From assembly GCA_051453625.1 (NCBI GenBank), contig JBOZIK010000001.1, positions 289,174,025 to 289,238,024 of the forward strand: 64,000 nucleotides of DNA, in the 5' to 3' direction. Under the pieces are notes generated by a model. It was not told the origin of the DNA and ran no database searches. It worked only from the letters and a program-made list of their open reading frames with translations. This DNA comes from Welwitschia mirabilis (taxonomy: Eukaryota > Gnetophyta > Gnetopsida > Welwitschiales). Shown here piece after piece: positions 11,801 to 25,234 of this stretch (its first letter is position 1; each line of letters starts with the position of its first letter). The translations under genes and the position numbers were made by a program.

Positions 11801-12440
11801 TTGTTTAGACTATTTGGAGTGAGTTTCCATATAATTTTCATCAATTACAATTATCATAAATTCATTTAGACTGAGTTGTAGTAGAAGGGATTTTTCCTTA
11901 AATTAGAGTGAGCTTCAACATTATTTAATGTTGCAAAAAAGTGGTTAATATTTTAGACAAATGAGTAGTTTAAATTTTAAAGAATTATATAAGCTTTTCC
12001 AAAAGTCTTTAATCACTTTAAAACTCTAAGTAGTTTGAGAGTTGTGACATTTTTAATGTAAAGAATTATTATATTAACTTTGAGCATTTTGATAACTTTA
12101 CAGTTAAAGTATGACTTTAAAATATTTATTTATGGTGATCTAAAGAATCTATTATAAATTAGTTTAAGAAAAATTGACATAATCTAGTTTATGTTCATAA
12201 ATAACAAATTATAAATATTTAGTTATACTCGAATTTAATAATCACTAAATGGGTAGTAATCTAGCTAATGGGATGCTCATTCTTTATTTAAGAGGTTATA
12301 GATTCAAGCATTTGAATGCCCTATTTATTGCATTATGAGGTCATGCATGAAATTTAATCATTCATTTAAATGATTATGATAGCTATAAATTGGGTGAAGG
12401 TATAATCACTTTAGCTTTGAGTTTGACATGCCTTCCTTAA
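8861..12440. other. AT-rich intergenic sequence, no gene recognised
   Basis: Only short frames interrupted by stops are seen on both strands. A slightly less AT-rich patch at about 9030-9400 has a broken frame on the + strand that matches no family I know. No LTR ends, terminal inverted repeats or RNA genes were recognised. Confidence 0.4.
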
Positions 12441-15400
12441 ATTCCTATAATTATTACCATTGTGCAGGTCATCTTTTCAACAATTGCCCTTTTTGGAAGA
12501 AGAAACAAGAAATGAAAATATAAATAAAAGAACTTTGTCTTATAGTATCTAACTCAAGATTTCAAGTTAGTTATTCTCAGCACCAAATAATGATTCTACT
12601 AAATAACTTGTAGCTTAAATTCAACAAAATGCTTCTAGAAAAAACATCATATTCTGAACTTTTGTTACAAGATTATTCCAAATTTATCTAAAACTCTTGT
12701 TGTAGATGGAAAGGCTTTTACTTTGGTGAAATTTGAAAAACAAGATGTTAGTGGTCATCATCCTAAAANNNNNNNNNNTAAAAAGCTAAAATAGAAAGAA
12801 GGATAGGATACCTTTTCTCTTATTTTGGGAAATCTATTTCTAGATGGTATTTTTACTTCCAATACTTTTCTACATTATCTTTTAGTATGGATGCTAAGTA
12901 ACAATTAAATACTTATTTATTAAATATTAATGGGGGCATTTTCCATTTTGCTTCCTCATGATTATTTTTTAAAAGAATATATGAGGCCTCATAGATAGGC
13001 TTTGTAAAATACATATTGGTCTTTATCTTTATCTTGATACACCTCCTGCATCTATTTTTCTTTAATAAACTAAGATTACTTTTTCTCATATGGGTTTTGC
13101 TTGCTAGCATTTTATCCATAATGGATATTGTATTTCCATTGCTTATTCTAAAGGTAAAGGAGGTGCTTTTATTGTTTTTCATCTTAGATGAAAATCATTT
13201 TGGTCAAGATAATATTCAAAGGGTTATTTGGGATACCTTTACTTCAAATTTCAGAACTTTTAACATTTGATTTATTTATTCTCTTGGAGTCACTACATTG
13301 TATGAAAAGAATCAGCTTCTTGTTCCTAATGTTCTTGGATTTTTGGTGGATATTTTGCTATGTTAGAGTCTCTAAATGATAAAATAGGTGGCATTCTTTG
13401 ATTTATGGAGGCTTTAGAACTTTTATGTTAGATTAAATATAATTTAATTCTACCTTTGCTTAACTAACATTTACTTTGTGTATTTACATGTCCAGTTCTA
13501 TTGCATTCTAAGTAGATTAGATTGGATTTATGTTTCAACTATATTATTTTGATCACTCATTTCACTTTTGGCATCTTAATGATGTGATTTTTTTATTGCT
13601 TTTTACTCTTCTTGGATAATAACTTTCATAGTACTAATCATTCGAAAAATTAATCCCTCTTTTGGTTGCCTTACTAAGCATTTACCAAAAAGAAAGGAAT
13701 TTTATGGAAAGTAGAGCATCATCCTTCTTACTCTTTTAGTCAAATTGCTTAATGGCATTGCAGTACATGTAGAATTAGGAGTTTTACTCATAATTTTCAA
13801 AGATAGTCAGTTGATATTGGTAATTATGAATATTAACATATGCCTTGTGTGGTTAATTATTTATCTCATCAACTTTAATAAGATTCTATGAATGTTCAAA
13901 TTCAAACTTTATTAGCCAATACAAGATAACACATCCAACCCTAGGAAGTTTATTATGCTTCTAGTGCTTTAATTAAGGGTAGATTAATGTGCTTATACAT
14001 TTAAAATAATGGTTATAAAGAATCTTTTAAATTCTTAAAATCCAAGGCAAGTGACGTTTAATGCTTCTCTTAGTTGCTTATTGATAATACCTTAATCGTC
14101 AAGCCCAATCATATGTTAAATTATATATCAAATTATTTTGTAGCTATTTTTAGGGTAAAGGATTTTATCTTTTTTTTCAATAGAGAAGTTATTTAGCTTC
14201 TTCCCAAATCTATAGATCCCTGTTTTATTACAAACTAACATCCAATCACATTGCTTAATTTTCCTTATAAAATTTTAGCTAAATGTTTAGCTAATAGATT
14301 AAAATTATTCTTCTAGAATATTATTTTTGAAGAGTAATATGGTTTCATTAAAGGTAGATATATTCTAATAATGTTCTTATTGCGTGAAAAGGAATGTAAT
14401 GGGTAAAAGATTTTGGTCAAGATGTTGTCTTCGTTAAATTAGATTATGTAAAATCATATATTAAAGTTCAATGGAGTTTTATTATGAAATGCATAAAATA
14501 GATAGGTTTTGATAGAAATTTTTTTTATTAAATTACCTGCTTATTCAAGGATGTTACTAGTTCTGTAGCTACTAAACATGGCATTTTGAGGATCTTTAAA
14601 ATTAAGGAAAATTTTTAATAGGATTTCCTTTAACTTCTTATTCTTATTACATATTTTTATATGATTCTCTTCATCCTAATGAGCAATCAAGCTAAATTCT
14701 GGGTGTTCAAATTTAACGTTATCATAAATAGCTTATTAATATTCATTTTAAAATGACTCCTTTATCATCATTAAGAATGACAAAGTAGTTTTGTCTCGCC
14801 ATCTTTATTAGATGGATTAATATTGTATGTTATTTGGATTCAAAATTAACTTAGAAAATACCTCTATTTTACATTATTTGAAAATTATCAGTGGTTTTCT
14901 ATTTGACCGTAATTCATAATTTAGCTAATAGATACTTTTAAAGTTTTGGAAATTTCCTTCTCATTTTTCAAATTTCCTATAAAACATGGAAAGTGGGTTT
15001 TACAAACGATTAAAAAAAAGATAACCAAATGGAAATGTATCCATTTTTTCCTCCACTTATGTTATTATTTTTATTGTTAGTCTCCTTCTAAGCTAAAGCT
15101 AATTTTAAGAAGTTGTATGTTATCAGCTTTTGATACAACAAAAGGTTTAGATAGAGTAGTTTTAAACATTTATTGTATTATACCTTCCCTCTAATCCATT
15201 AATCCTCTCCTTCTTCCTCCTCCTCCTCCTCCTCAACCCAAATCTACAACCCTACCTCCAACAAAGCCCTCGCAAAAGAACAAAAAGGAAAATGAAAGGA
15301 ATGTTGGCATAGATTTTATGGTTTATTTTAATCAAGTCCAAGTTTTATGTAGTAAATGAATTTTTCATGCTATTAATGAATTTGATTCTATTACTTCATT

Positions 15401-16400
15401 ACTTTTGAATAATTGGCTACATATTTTCTTAAACATCATTCTCCTTAAAAAGTCATTCATCTTGTGAATTGAATAATCTACCCCACAAAACCAAAATCGA
15501 TGATCCTAATGTCTTTCAAAGCATTTGAAAAACATAGAAATCCATCTAGTGGTATATTAATTAGCATAGCATTATTATATCTTCATTAATGCATTAAAAA
15601 CCTAATTCATAATGGATTCCTTTGCCTAATGGTCCTTTGACATGTTACTCTTTCAAATTAGATTCTTGATGGTTTTACAAAAGTACTATTTCTTTAACTT
15701 ATATCTATTTGTAAGGATAATGGCTCCAGAGGATAGATTTTCAAATTTTATATGGATCATCTAAAGTAAGACATTCTGGTTTTTTGAAGTTAAGGGATAT
15801 CTTGGATAATCATTTTTAGATAATTGATAATCAAAAATCTTTGTGGATTTTTTTCTAATGGTCTACAAGATCTTTTTGTATGGGATTTTAAAGTTAAGAA
15901 GATATTTGACTTTCTTAATTATACTCATATTCTTTCTCCCCGATGTAACTATTAATATTTTCTCTAGTAACTCTTACATAAAGGTTTGCTTTGTCTACTT
16001 CATTTAGGGATTTCCTCAGTAGTCTACCTTGTCATGATATGGATAAGAGATTTCATCACACCTTTTAAAAATGAAATTATGCAACTTCTATTTTATTATG
16101 AGTGTCCCAAGTTCTGTAAGGTTTCAAGCCAGATCAGAAATACTTTTTTTTGGATGATGATCCTCATCTGCAATCTTTCGATGAAAGTGCATTTATCTTC
16201 TTGCATTATATCAAATATGAAAACACCATTGTATATTCACTTTCCATAAAAAATATGTTCACTATGATTTTTCTTATGTTGAAAAGGCTTATATTCTTCA
16301 TGAAGTCATATTTTCAATTAGAGTGTAGGCTAAGCGAGATCATCTAGAAGTTAATTACTTATCTAATTTTTGGTGCATTGGGTAGATGATATTTCACTAT
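12440..16400 (+). pseudogene. Decayed L1-type LINE (zinc knuckle, endonuclease/RT remnants)
   Basis: At about 12457-12500 the + strand encodes YHCAGHLFNNCPFW, a retroelement CCHC-knuckle-like piece whose first Cys is lost. At 13150-13400 a frame recalls the LINE endonuclease. The clearest part is at about 14225-14370, where a frame with stops and shifts reads FPYKILAKCLANRLK followed by GFIKGRYIL, the first blocks of LINE reverse transcriptase (family pattern YKIISKxLANRLK ... FxxGRxI). Weaker RT-like frames run on to about 15.1 kb. Beyond that, to about 16.4 kb, the sequence is only plausibly LINE. No ORF survives. The ends were not found, so the borders are approximate. Confidence 0.6.
15214..15234. 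repeat. (TCC)n microsatellite
   Basis: A run of about seven TCC/CCT triplets within a pyrimidine-rich stretch starting near 15185, inside the LINE remnant. Confidence 0.85.
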
Positions 16401-16906
16401 CATATAGATACATTATAAACTTTCCATCAGTTAGTAAGTGATTATTTAATTTTTTTAATTTGTTATCTCTCTTTTTAAGCTATAAGCCTTATTAGGCTCC
16501 TACTTTTTATTGCTTTTTATTGTTTTATGATCATTTATCATTTCTTGAGTTCTAATTTTAATGACTTTTAAAAAAAATCTTTTTATTTGGAATCCAACAC
16601 CCACCCAATATATGTACACTAATAATTTGATAATATAAGGTAAATAGTAATTGACTAATTTCATTTTACACACTTTTTATTTAATAGATTATAGAATACA
16701 TCTTTCTTATTTAGGTTTTTATATTTGAATCCTAAGTGAAAAATTCTTTTTTCCCTTGCATGAATTAAGTTTTTATATATAATCTACCTTTCTATTATAC
16801 TTTCTAATGCCTACATATATTTTATGCAAGTACTTAAAGATACTTGGAAGTTTAACTTGGTATTTTATTAACTCATTTAATTCTTTTGATTTTGAATCCT
16901 TATATT

Positions 16907-17402
16907 TGATAAGATCGANNNNNNNNNNGGGGGTGAATAGGTTCTTTCAAAAACTCAATAAATAATCTAAAATAAAACTATTTGAAACACAACTTGCATA
17001 TGGAAATAAAGCATTCTAAGATGTGCACAATATGATAAAATACTAAAAGCAAAGTATTAAAAACTAAAAGCAAAAACTATCAATTTGATGCAAGCTAGAT
17101 GTATGATGGTTCAGGAAACTTTCCTACTCTACTCTCGATGATCAGCTTCTCCCAAGCTGGATCTCAGATCTCTATTACTCCACTAGGTATTCCAAGTTCA
17201 CTTGTAACTTTTAAGAATGAACTTTTTCAAGCTAAGTCTCAACCTTTATAATGAACTTTTCAAGGCTTAGTCTCAACCTATAGCACATACTTTTCAAGGC
17301 TTAGTTTCAGCCTCTAGAAGAATAGTGTAGTGATGAAGTAATGCCTCAATAGCACAAATATCACTCGTTCTGAAAATAGTATAATAGATGGAGCTCTCCT
17401 CC
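16907..17402 (-). repeat. Partial LTR of the copia (Sirevirus-like) family, copy 1
   Basis: It begins TGATAAGATCGA and matches the outer parts of the LTRs at 22654 and 29285: GTGAATAGGTTCTTTCAAAA, the AATTTGATGCAAGC block, and three AACTTTTCAAGGCTTAGTCT-type units. A 10-N gap breaks it at 16919-16928 and it stops at the 100-N gap at 17403, so about 0.9 kb of LTR is missing. The five bases before it (16902-16906, ATATT) equal the five bases after the far LTR that ends at 31419. Orientation is minus, as judged from the primer site near 29.27 kb. Confidence 0.85.
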
Positions 17403-17502
17403 NNNNNNNNNNNNNNNNNNNNNNNNNNNNNNNNNNNNNNNNNNNNNNNNNNNNNNNNNNNNNNNNNNNNNNNNNNNNNNNNNNNNNNNNNNNNNNNNNN
17501 NN

Positions 17503-17562
<60 letters not shown>

Positions 17563-17595
17563 CGCGTGTGTGTGTGTGTGTGTGCGTGTATGTAG
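17503..17595. repeat. (TG)n microsatellite with a (CG)n core
   Basis: Alternating TG begins immediately after the 100-N gap and runs about 50 bases. It changes to a CGCGCGCGCGCG core near 17555-17566, then returns to TG to about 17595. The array abuts the gap and may be longer. Its place where copia LTR copy 1 breaks off into the Athila-like fragment suggests that the assembly broke on it. Confidence 0.95.
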
Positions 17596-17689
17596 TTTTA
17601 TACAATTCACAAAGGGGAAGATACAAAATGCAAAATAAAGAAGTCATTCCCTTTATCTAGTCATGATAAATTTTTGATATGCTATAGTC

Positions 17690-18910
17690 TCAGGTGTAAT
17701 AAAAGAAGAGGGAGAATGCTCAGTATCTACAGGAAAATCGTGGTTAAGTAAAGTCATCATCATATGTGCTATCTTATCTTCCTACACTCGAATTGTATTT
17801 AGGAGATCTACTATTTCATCATGTTCTATTCGTAGGATGCACTATCACACATTCACCAGATACTCCTCAGTGCACTGTACTCTCTTCTTAATCCTTGTGA
17901 TTCTTTGATTTAGTATAGAGATGCCACAGTCTAATATCTCTTTAATCGTCTAAGTGGTCTTTTCCAAAAGAGCTTGAATCTACTCTAAGATAGTGCTGAC
18001 TGTAGGTTTCTGTACCTAAGATCTCTCTGCCTTTTCTTATACTTACATGTTCATATCATGTAAGTAATGAACTAAAGTTTGTATATGCATGAATCTCTAC
18101 TCGTCCAAAGGATCGGGTATGCTAAAGCATCTGAACATGACTAATAGAAGGCATGGATATACCATAGTCTAAAGTTGATGTACCTCTATCATAGTCTTGA
18201 GACTTCTCTAGATAAATGTTGGTAAATACATCTGCTCATCCTTCTAAGCACTGCCAATATCTATAACTATAACACCATAGCGTTACTATCATGGAAGAAT
18301 GGACTAATGTTATGAATTCGTTCTTTATGTAAAATTTAATAGGCAGATAACAACTATATAACCAAAACTCTTTATCTATTTAAAGTTAAATCTGTTGGGA
18401 TGTTAAATACTGCACCATAAGCACGATGATCCTTTGTTTCACCAGTTAAATGCATATGCATACTCTCAATATCATCAAGATCAATCACTTTAATAGTATA
18501 GTCTAGGAGGATGATGACCTCTTAGCCATGAATAATAGCTACTATTATATCAATAAGTTGACCATAGGTGCCATGCTACCATTCTATATGCTTCATGTTG
18601 TAGAACTCCCTGGTCTCTAGTATGTCATACACCCCCTTATATATCTAATATTTACTAGAGCTATAAATCTATTAATTGCTAGTTTAGCTTTAGCTCTATG
18701 TAGCTCATGAAATCACCAAAGTATCTCTTGACATAAATGGCCACAGCCTGAATGGTGAGGAATCTAGCATGACAAGGTGGAGGGTGGATTGAATCTACAT
18801 GCTTAACCTTTGGTAGTAATAATGGATCAATTTCCTACTCAATAGCCTCAACGTCTACCTTAGCCTATCTAGCTCTGTGCATATGTTGCCTACTCAGTCA
18901 TAAATACAAA
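17690..18910 (-). pseudogene. Third-ORF remnant (putative plant transposon protein) of an Athila-like element
   Basis: Read on the minus strand, a frame with many stops contains PTFI followed by about twenty residues and then VYPCLLLVMFRCFSIPDPLD near 18080-18180. It lines up with the third-ORF domain at 46.9-47.9 kb (LPTFI ... IPYPCLLSALSRYFKIPI). The domain resembles the plant-specific 'putative plant transposon protein'/ATHILA ORF found after integrase in Athila- and Sirevirus-type elements. Downstream in the reading direction there is no room for the element's own LTR before the (TG)n array and gap, so the fragment is truncated. Its function is unknown; an envelope-like role has been suggested for such ORFs but not shown. 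Confidence 0.6.
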
Positions 18911-20739
18911 AAAGTGTCATGCAAAGTTAAGTGGAAATTTCTAACATGTATTGCATGGAAGCTGGAAATGACTCCATAAATTAGTTTTTAATGTGTAAAA
19001 ATTGTGAAACATGTTCTGTTCCCTTTCAAAAGTACAAATACATCTTGTATTACCTAATTATATGAAGAAAAATGTGAAACATGTCTAAATGTTAAAAAGT
19101 ATAAATTAGATGGACCCTACAAAAAGTGAAAGATGAAAGTACTCAAATAAAAAATCTAATTCATTAAAAATGTAAAGCATGTCATAGTGATTGATTTTTC
19201 CTAAAGGACTACTACATTTTGAGTTAAAAATTTTGAGAAAATAAGTTTTAAAGTTAAAAATCTAATTCTACCTCTTAAAGCACACAATTCATCATAACTT
19301 GTAAAATACATGGTGAAAATTAGATTTATAAGTTCCAAATCAAAGAGCACAAAAATTGGATAATATACATGAAAATACTTGCAGAAAGACTAAAAAAAAT
19401 CAGAATTTTTTTCTAAAAAAATATGAAAGAGAAAAACATCCCTCATTTTGCAAGTTATAGTGAAATCTGATAATCTAGGATATGAATTTGACTGGGACAA
19501 GTTCCAGAATGTTGATAAGAAATCAGGGTACTATTATCTCTTAAGAAAATGGATGAAAATTATAGAGAATAAAAGAAAAATCGAGGACAAAAAGTCAAGC
19601 TATAGTTTTGTCATACTATCATTTGGTTATGTCATCTTAGAGGACAACCTTAGGATGACTGTCAGAAAAAATTCTAGTGTCATTCTTCTATGTTATCTAG
19701 ATGACTAAGTGGATGATAAGACTTTGAAAAATTTAGCAAAAATAAAAATATCAGCCTAACATGTCAAGCTTAGATATCCACATAAAGGTATTAAAATGTA
19801 TCAGAAAACTCAAAAAATAGGGAATGGTAAAACGTTGTGATGAAATGAGGATGATGAAAAAAACTAAAAAGGATTAAAAGATAGAATGATAAAAAATGCA
19901 CTAATTAGATGAAACCTATGAAAGAAAATTAAACAAATGTGCTCAAACTGAAAATAATCTTAAAAATATGTATAACCCCAAAAGACTCAAAGGAAATCCA
20001 TTAAAAAATTGAAGAATAAGATATGATTGTCTAATTAAAAATGATAAAATAAAATCAACTTTTCAGTGATAAAAAATAACATGAATAATAATAAGGAAAC
20101 TACTAAATGATAGATTCTAGATGATAATGAAAAATTATGGAAACAACTTTAAAATAATAAACTAAAGAACTAAAGAAGAGAAAAATCAAAATGAATATAA
20201 GGAATATGAAGAAGATAGCTTATCTACACTAAATTCAAACATAGCAAACCCTCTTAAAAGACATGATAAAGTCACCTGAATAAAAATGTATGATAAAATG
20301 TATCGACTCCATAAAGTTACACTAAATAAGGCAGTGATTATGATGACATTAAAGATTAAGTACTTAGAATAATGAATGATAACATCAAAAGCTACTTAAA
20401 AATGAACTTACCTATTAACACCCCAAAATACACCCTAATTTTTAAAAAATGAAATGATCATCTGGGAATACTAAGAGTCTAAAAAATAAGCAATGCCTCT
20501 GATTACACTAAGAACACCACTAATTTTATTACCTTAAAGTTTTATTACTACTTTTCATGATGAGGGGAGTGTAGGCATAGTTAGAGTAGTAAGTACTTAT
20601 AAAGCATAACTAACTGATCCCCCAGTGGAGTTTCCATAACTATCAACATTGTCAAAGGTTCCTTTTAGAAAAATTTACCCTAGTGTAATAGGATATCATG
20701 GTAACCATGTATTTTAGCATAAATACAATAGATAATGAT

Positions 20740-20800
<61 letters not shown>

Positions 20801-21100
20801 ATTTCTTTATTTTTTTTGTTTCCACAAAAATAAATCCCACATGATCACATACTCAAAAAGTCGAAGTTGAATAAGTGAATGAAAGTTTAAAAAAAACACA
20901 TCTTAATAGTCAAAACCTTATACCATTTAAAAAAAAAAAAGAACCAAGGAATATTCCTTTAAAATGAAGTTCATAAACATGTGAATGTCTTAAGATTGGG
21001 TGAATCCAATCTTATCACTATAAAAATACCCAAGTATGAATACTAATGATGAAGACTTTATAGAGCAAACACATAAGTTAAGTTTTAAAGATCATTAAGT
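18911..21100 (-). other. Non-coding spacer between integrase and third ORF of the Athila-like fragment
   Basis: AT-rich sequence with no recognisable domain. A short open frame at 19448-19708 (+) matches no family. A (TC)n microsatellite lies at 20743-20797. The position between integrase (21.1-22.6 kb) and the third ORF (17.7-18.9 kb) corresponds to the 48.3-50.2 kb spacer of the complete Athila-like element. Confidence 0.45.
20743..20797. repeat. (TC)n microsatellite
   Basis: About 27 uninterrupted TC units. A minus-strand frame reading RERERE... across it is an artefact. Confidence 0.97.
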
Positions 21101-21109
21101 GATATCATA

Positions 21110-22653
21110 ACATCCACCAAAGAAATAAGCTAAGAGAGAATTTAGATAATGATAGGGTGGAAGCTCTCCCCATCAAGTGGAACCTCTAAATGAATTGCTT
21201 CTATTATGTTCAAGGTTTCATTAGAAGTTTTTTCATATATTTTAAACCTTTTTGTATTAACTTTCTGAATCTCTTTAGTATCTAAATCAAAAATCTCAAT
21301 AGAGCCATTATGATGTATTCTCTCTATAAGATAAGAGCCTAATCATTTAGAGGTAAACCGGTTATGTAAAAGATGTACTTTAGTATTACATAAAAGAACA
21401 AGTTAACTAGGTTTAAAATTTTTATAAAGTAACCTTATATCATATTTAAACTTAGCTTGGGATTTGTAAATAAGTTAATGATGTATAACACAAGTATGTT
21501 TTTCATCTAGGCGATTAAGTTGTGCTAATCTATTTTTAATATTCTCATAAAGGTTGATGAGATTAAGTTAGTAAGAAGAATAATAAGAGTTAAAACATAT
21601 AACAATAGGTAAAACACAAACTTTTCTGTATATGAGTTCATAAGATGAAAAACCAAGAGAATTACCCTAAGTAGTATGATAAACCCAAAAAACATTATGA
21701 ATCTTAAAAGTTCAAGATTTCTTATTACCTGAGACAAGTTTTTATAGTATTTTCTTTATTTTTAAATTTGCATTTTTAGCTTGATTATTGATTTGTGGAT
21801 GAGAAGCACAAGCAATTCTATGTTTAGCTCCAATGGATAAAAAAGTTTTCCAAAAAATTTAATTAATAAAATGAGTTCCTTGATCGCTAATGATAATTCT
21901 AAGAAAGCCAAAACATTGAAAAATATAAGTTCTAAGGAAAGTATAAATAATTTAAGAATCATTCATAAAAGTAGAAATAGCTTAAATCCATTTAGTAACA
22001 TAATTAGTAACACTAAAATGTTGTTCTTATCATTAGAAGATGAATTAATAAGATTTATAAAATAAATTCCCTAATAATTAAGAGGTTCACATTCAAGAAT
22101 AGGTTTAAAGGGTATCTTATGAAAATGAATAAGGCTATTATAACATTGATAATAATCACACACTCTAGAAAAATAAAAAGATTCCTAAAAAAGACTAGAC
22201 CAATAAAAACCAGAGTGAAGGATTTTTATAGCTGTTTTTTATCCCCTAAAATGACTCTATAAATACTATCATGATAAAGATAAAGAATTTTTAATTTTTT
22301 CCATTTAAGAATAAATTTTATCATGATTTGGTCTTTGCACCTAAGATAGAGATGTGGCTATATCCATTCATAATTACTTATTACATGGAAAAAGGATTTT
22401 CTTTGATTTTGAGTCCAATGTTATGGTGTTTTCATGGTAACTAGATAATTAATTATGTTAGCATACCAAGGAGGAGAATGAATAGTAGATATAGTAGGAA
22501 GTTGTTTATCCAAGAAAGAATCATTAATTATAAGATTATTAAGAGAAGAAAAAAGATATGACAAATGATTTTCTATAGTATTATGCTTTCCTGCTTTATC
22601 AATAATGGTTAAATTAAATTCTTGTATGAGAAGGATTCATTTGATGAGTTTAG
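21110..22653 (-). pseudogene. Athila-like Ty3/gypsy integrase and RNase H end (fragment)
   Basis: The minus strand near 21740-21930 encodes a frame with the integrase core block FLRIIISDQGTHFINQIF (second catalytic Asp in SDQGTHF) followed by a HPQINNQAK-type block. Then come the C-terminal integrase features WVYHTT and SSYELIYRKVCVLP, and a tail ending near 21180. Toward 22.6 kb the sequence matches the RNase H/integrase linker seen at 52.4-52.55 kb. Stops and frameshifts abound. The fragment ends abruptly at the copia LTR starting at 22654, and RT, protease, gag and LTRs are missing. Confidence 0.82.
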
Positions 22654-24052
22654 TAATAGGATCGAGAACCCTAGAGGAGGGGTCGGGGTGAATAGATTCT
22701 TTCAAAAACTCAATAAATAATCTAAAATAAAAGTATTTGAAAGAAAACTTACATATGGAAATAAATTATTCTAAGATATGCACAATATAATAAAATACTA
22801 AAAGTAAAGAATTAAAAACAAAAATAACAAACTACCAATTTGATGTAAGCCGAATTTGTAGTGATTCAGGAAATTCCCCTACTCCACTCTTGATGATCAG
22901 CTTCTCTCAAGCTTGATCTCGGATCTTTATTGCTCCACTAAGTATTCCAGATTTACTTATAACCTTTACAAGTGGACTTTTCTAAGCTAAATTTCAACCT
23001 TTAGAATAGACTTTTCAAGGCTTAGTCTCAACCTATAGCATGGAATTTTTGAGGCTTAGTCTTAACTTATAGCACAAACTTTTCAAGGATTAGTCTCAAC
23101 CTATAGAAAACAATGGTACTAATGTAGTGATGCCTCAATAGCACAGTATCACTCATTCTAAAAATAGTACAATGAGTGGACCTCTCATTTTATAGAAATA
23201 CACTAATGAAGCTCTAGATCTGACTTTGAATAAAGCACATATGCCAATGAAATATTTCCTTGAGTCATATATGTAGAAGCCAAGATATAATAATGTCAAT
23301 GCACAGCTTGATCTTTCAAATCCAAATGATTTTTTCCGAACGAGAATAATTCCAAAAGATCTTATTGGTTATCTATGGCTTAGCTATTATAATGGAAGGC
23401 TATTAGGGTTTATTACATTTGAATTGCACCTCCAACGACTATAAATGGCTAAAAAATGACTTCCTAATGACTAGGTAATTGATACATAATGTTTAGAAAA
23501 ATTTATTTTCCATGTTATCCAATCGACCTCACAAAAATCCGGTCGACCCCATGTGGTGCTATGAATTACACAGGTTGCTCGGCAGAAAGATTTGATTGCC
23601 CTAGGTTTTTACATCTCCATATCTAGTTGACCCCATCTGGGTCTGATCAACCCTAGTTCGGTCGACCCCATCTTGGGTCTGGTTGACCCTTTTTTTTTGG
23701 AATACTATCTATTAGATCCTCAAATCTAGTTAACCCCATGAAAATTTGGTCAAACCCTTGCCATTCAGTTCAGGGACTCTGGTTCTCCAAGTTACAGGTC
23801 CAGCTAACCCCATTAAAATCCAGTTGACCCCTCTGAATGCAGTCCATTTTTCTTTGACAGCTTTAGGTGCGGTCGACCCCTTTAGAATCTGGTTGACTCC
23901 TCTAGAGGGTGATACAATTAAATAGGTTTCTGGTGCACATTTTAATTTCATCTTTTAACCTGCAAAATCTGTAAACTCTTCTACACAAAATACACAAAGT
24001 TTGCTATACACAAGACATTAGTTTAACATCAATTGGTAAACATAATCCAACA
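22654..24052 (-). repeat. Full LTR of the copia (Sirevirus-like) family, copy 2
   Basis: 1399 bp from TAATAGGATCGAGAACC (TG worn to TA) to ATAATCCAACA. It aligns along its length with the LTRs at 16907 and 29285. The part at 23520-23900 carries about ten spaced copies of a GGTCGACCCC-like motif whose core GGTCGACC is palindromic. In minus orientation this is the 3' LTR of the interior at 24053-29284. It cuts the Athila-like RNase H region on its left. The left flank (TTTAG) does not match the right flank of the LTR at 31419 (ATATT). Confidence 0.88.
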
Positions 24053-25230
24053 TTATGCACATACAAAAATTTAAAAAGAGAGAAAAAGAAGTGGACAAAA
24101 TACTACAAAAAGTATAATGTAAATGTATATCAATAAATGCATATAGCCAAATATAATTTAACTCCATATCTCTTTGGAGAATAAGTTTTCAATATTATCA
24201 AAACAAATGCAAATCTTTAACACAACTAAACTTTTAGAGGCTTCAAATATTAAACCTTTTGAAGGAAACGCTTAATATCCAAAAACTAATTTAAACTCCT
24301 CACATAATTTGAAACATAAAGCTTAACAAATTATTAGATTTTATCCTAAAATTTGTCTTAGAAATTGGTTGTAATCAAGGGGTAAAAAGAAAAAGACTAG
24401 CTGATAGAAAATTTTCCTTTGTTTGATTCATCAAATAAGACACACAAGTTTAGGCATCAATTTTACACAATATAAAATCTATACTTAAATTTAACATCTA
24501 AATATTTTAAAGACCCAATGCTCAACTCTATCAAGAATTGTAAGCGGTCCATCAGAATAGTAAACTTTAAAATTAGAATACGTAGTTTTTTGTTTGCTCT
24601 GAAATATATAATGCTAATGTATCTGCTCGAGATCTTCAAGCAAAATTAATGTAGGCAATGACACAAACTTAGGTTTTCTTTATTACTTTCTGATAAATTC
24701 AAGCTTTGACAAATTAAGCACTATGACGCTTGTGGAAAACAACTTCAAGCTTGTCTTTCTTAGCTCCGGGTGGGTGATTAGGACTTTTCTGTTTTTTTTT
24801 TCCATTTTCTTAAGAGTAACCTTTCCCCTCCCTGAATGGACGTCATTCATATAGNNNNNNNNNNNNNNNNNNNNNNNNNNNNNNNNNNNNNNNNNNNNNN
24901 NNNNNNNNNNNNNNNNNNNNNNNNNNNNNNNNNNNNNNNNNNNNNNNNNNNNNNAATTATAATATGATCAAGAAAACTTATTTAATTAGATGACACAAAT
25001 ACTTTAGTTCATTTTCATATGTTATATCACTTTTAAGCTTTTCAAAACAAGCACATATAATATCACACTACCAAATGAGATATACCAAATGATACTCAGA
25101 TTGTGCTAAAATAAATAACTAAATTGTATTATGAGTAAAATATTACAAGTCTACCATGCAAGGATTACCAAAAAAAAAAAAGAAAAGGTGCTCATCAAGA
25201 GCATACAACTAAAATTTAACAAAAAGATGC
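24053..25230 (-). other. 3' non-coding region of the copia element
   Basis: About 1.2 kb with no ORF between the third ORF and the 3' LTR, including the 24855-24954 gap. Sireviruses are known for long 3' non-coding regions with several polypurine tracts. On the sense (minus) strand a GGGAGGGGAAAGG run lies at 24820-24832. No clear tract touches the LTR itself. Confidence 0.5.
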
Positions 25231-25234
25231 AACT

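Noticed and set aside
17294-17660. Frames reading HTHTH... and VCVCV...
   Set aside because: Translation of the (TG)n microsatellite and the adjoining gap.
20652-20840. Frame with RERERE repeat
   Set aside because: Translation of the (TC)n microsatellite.
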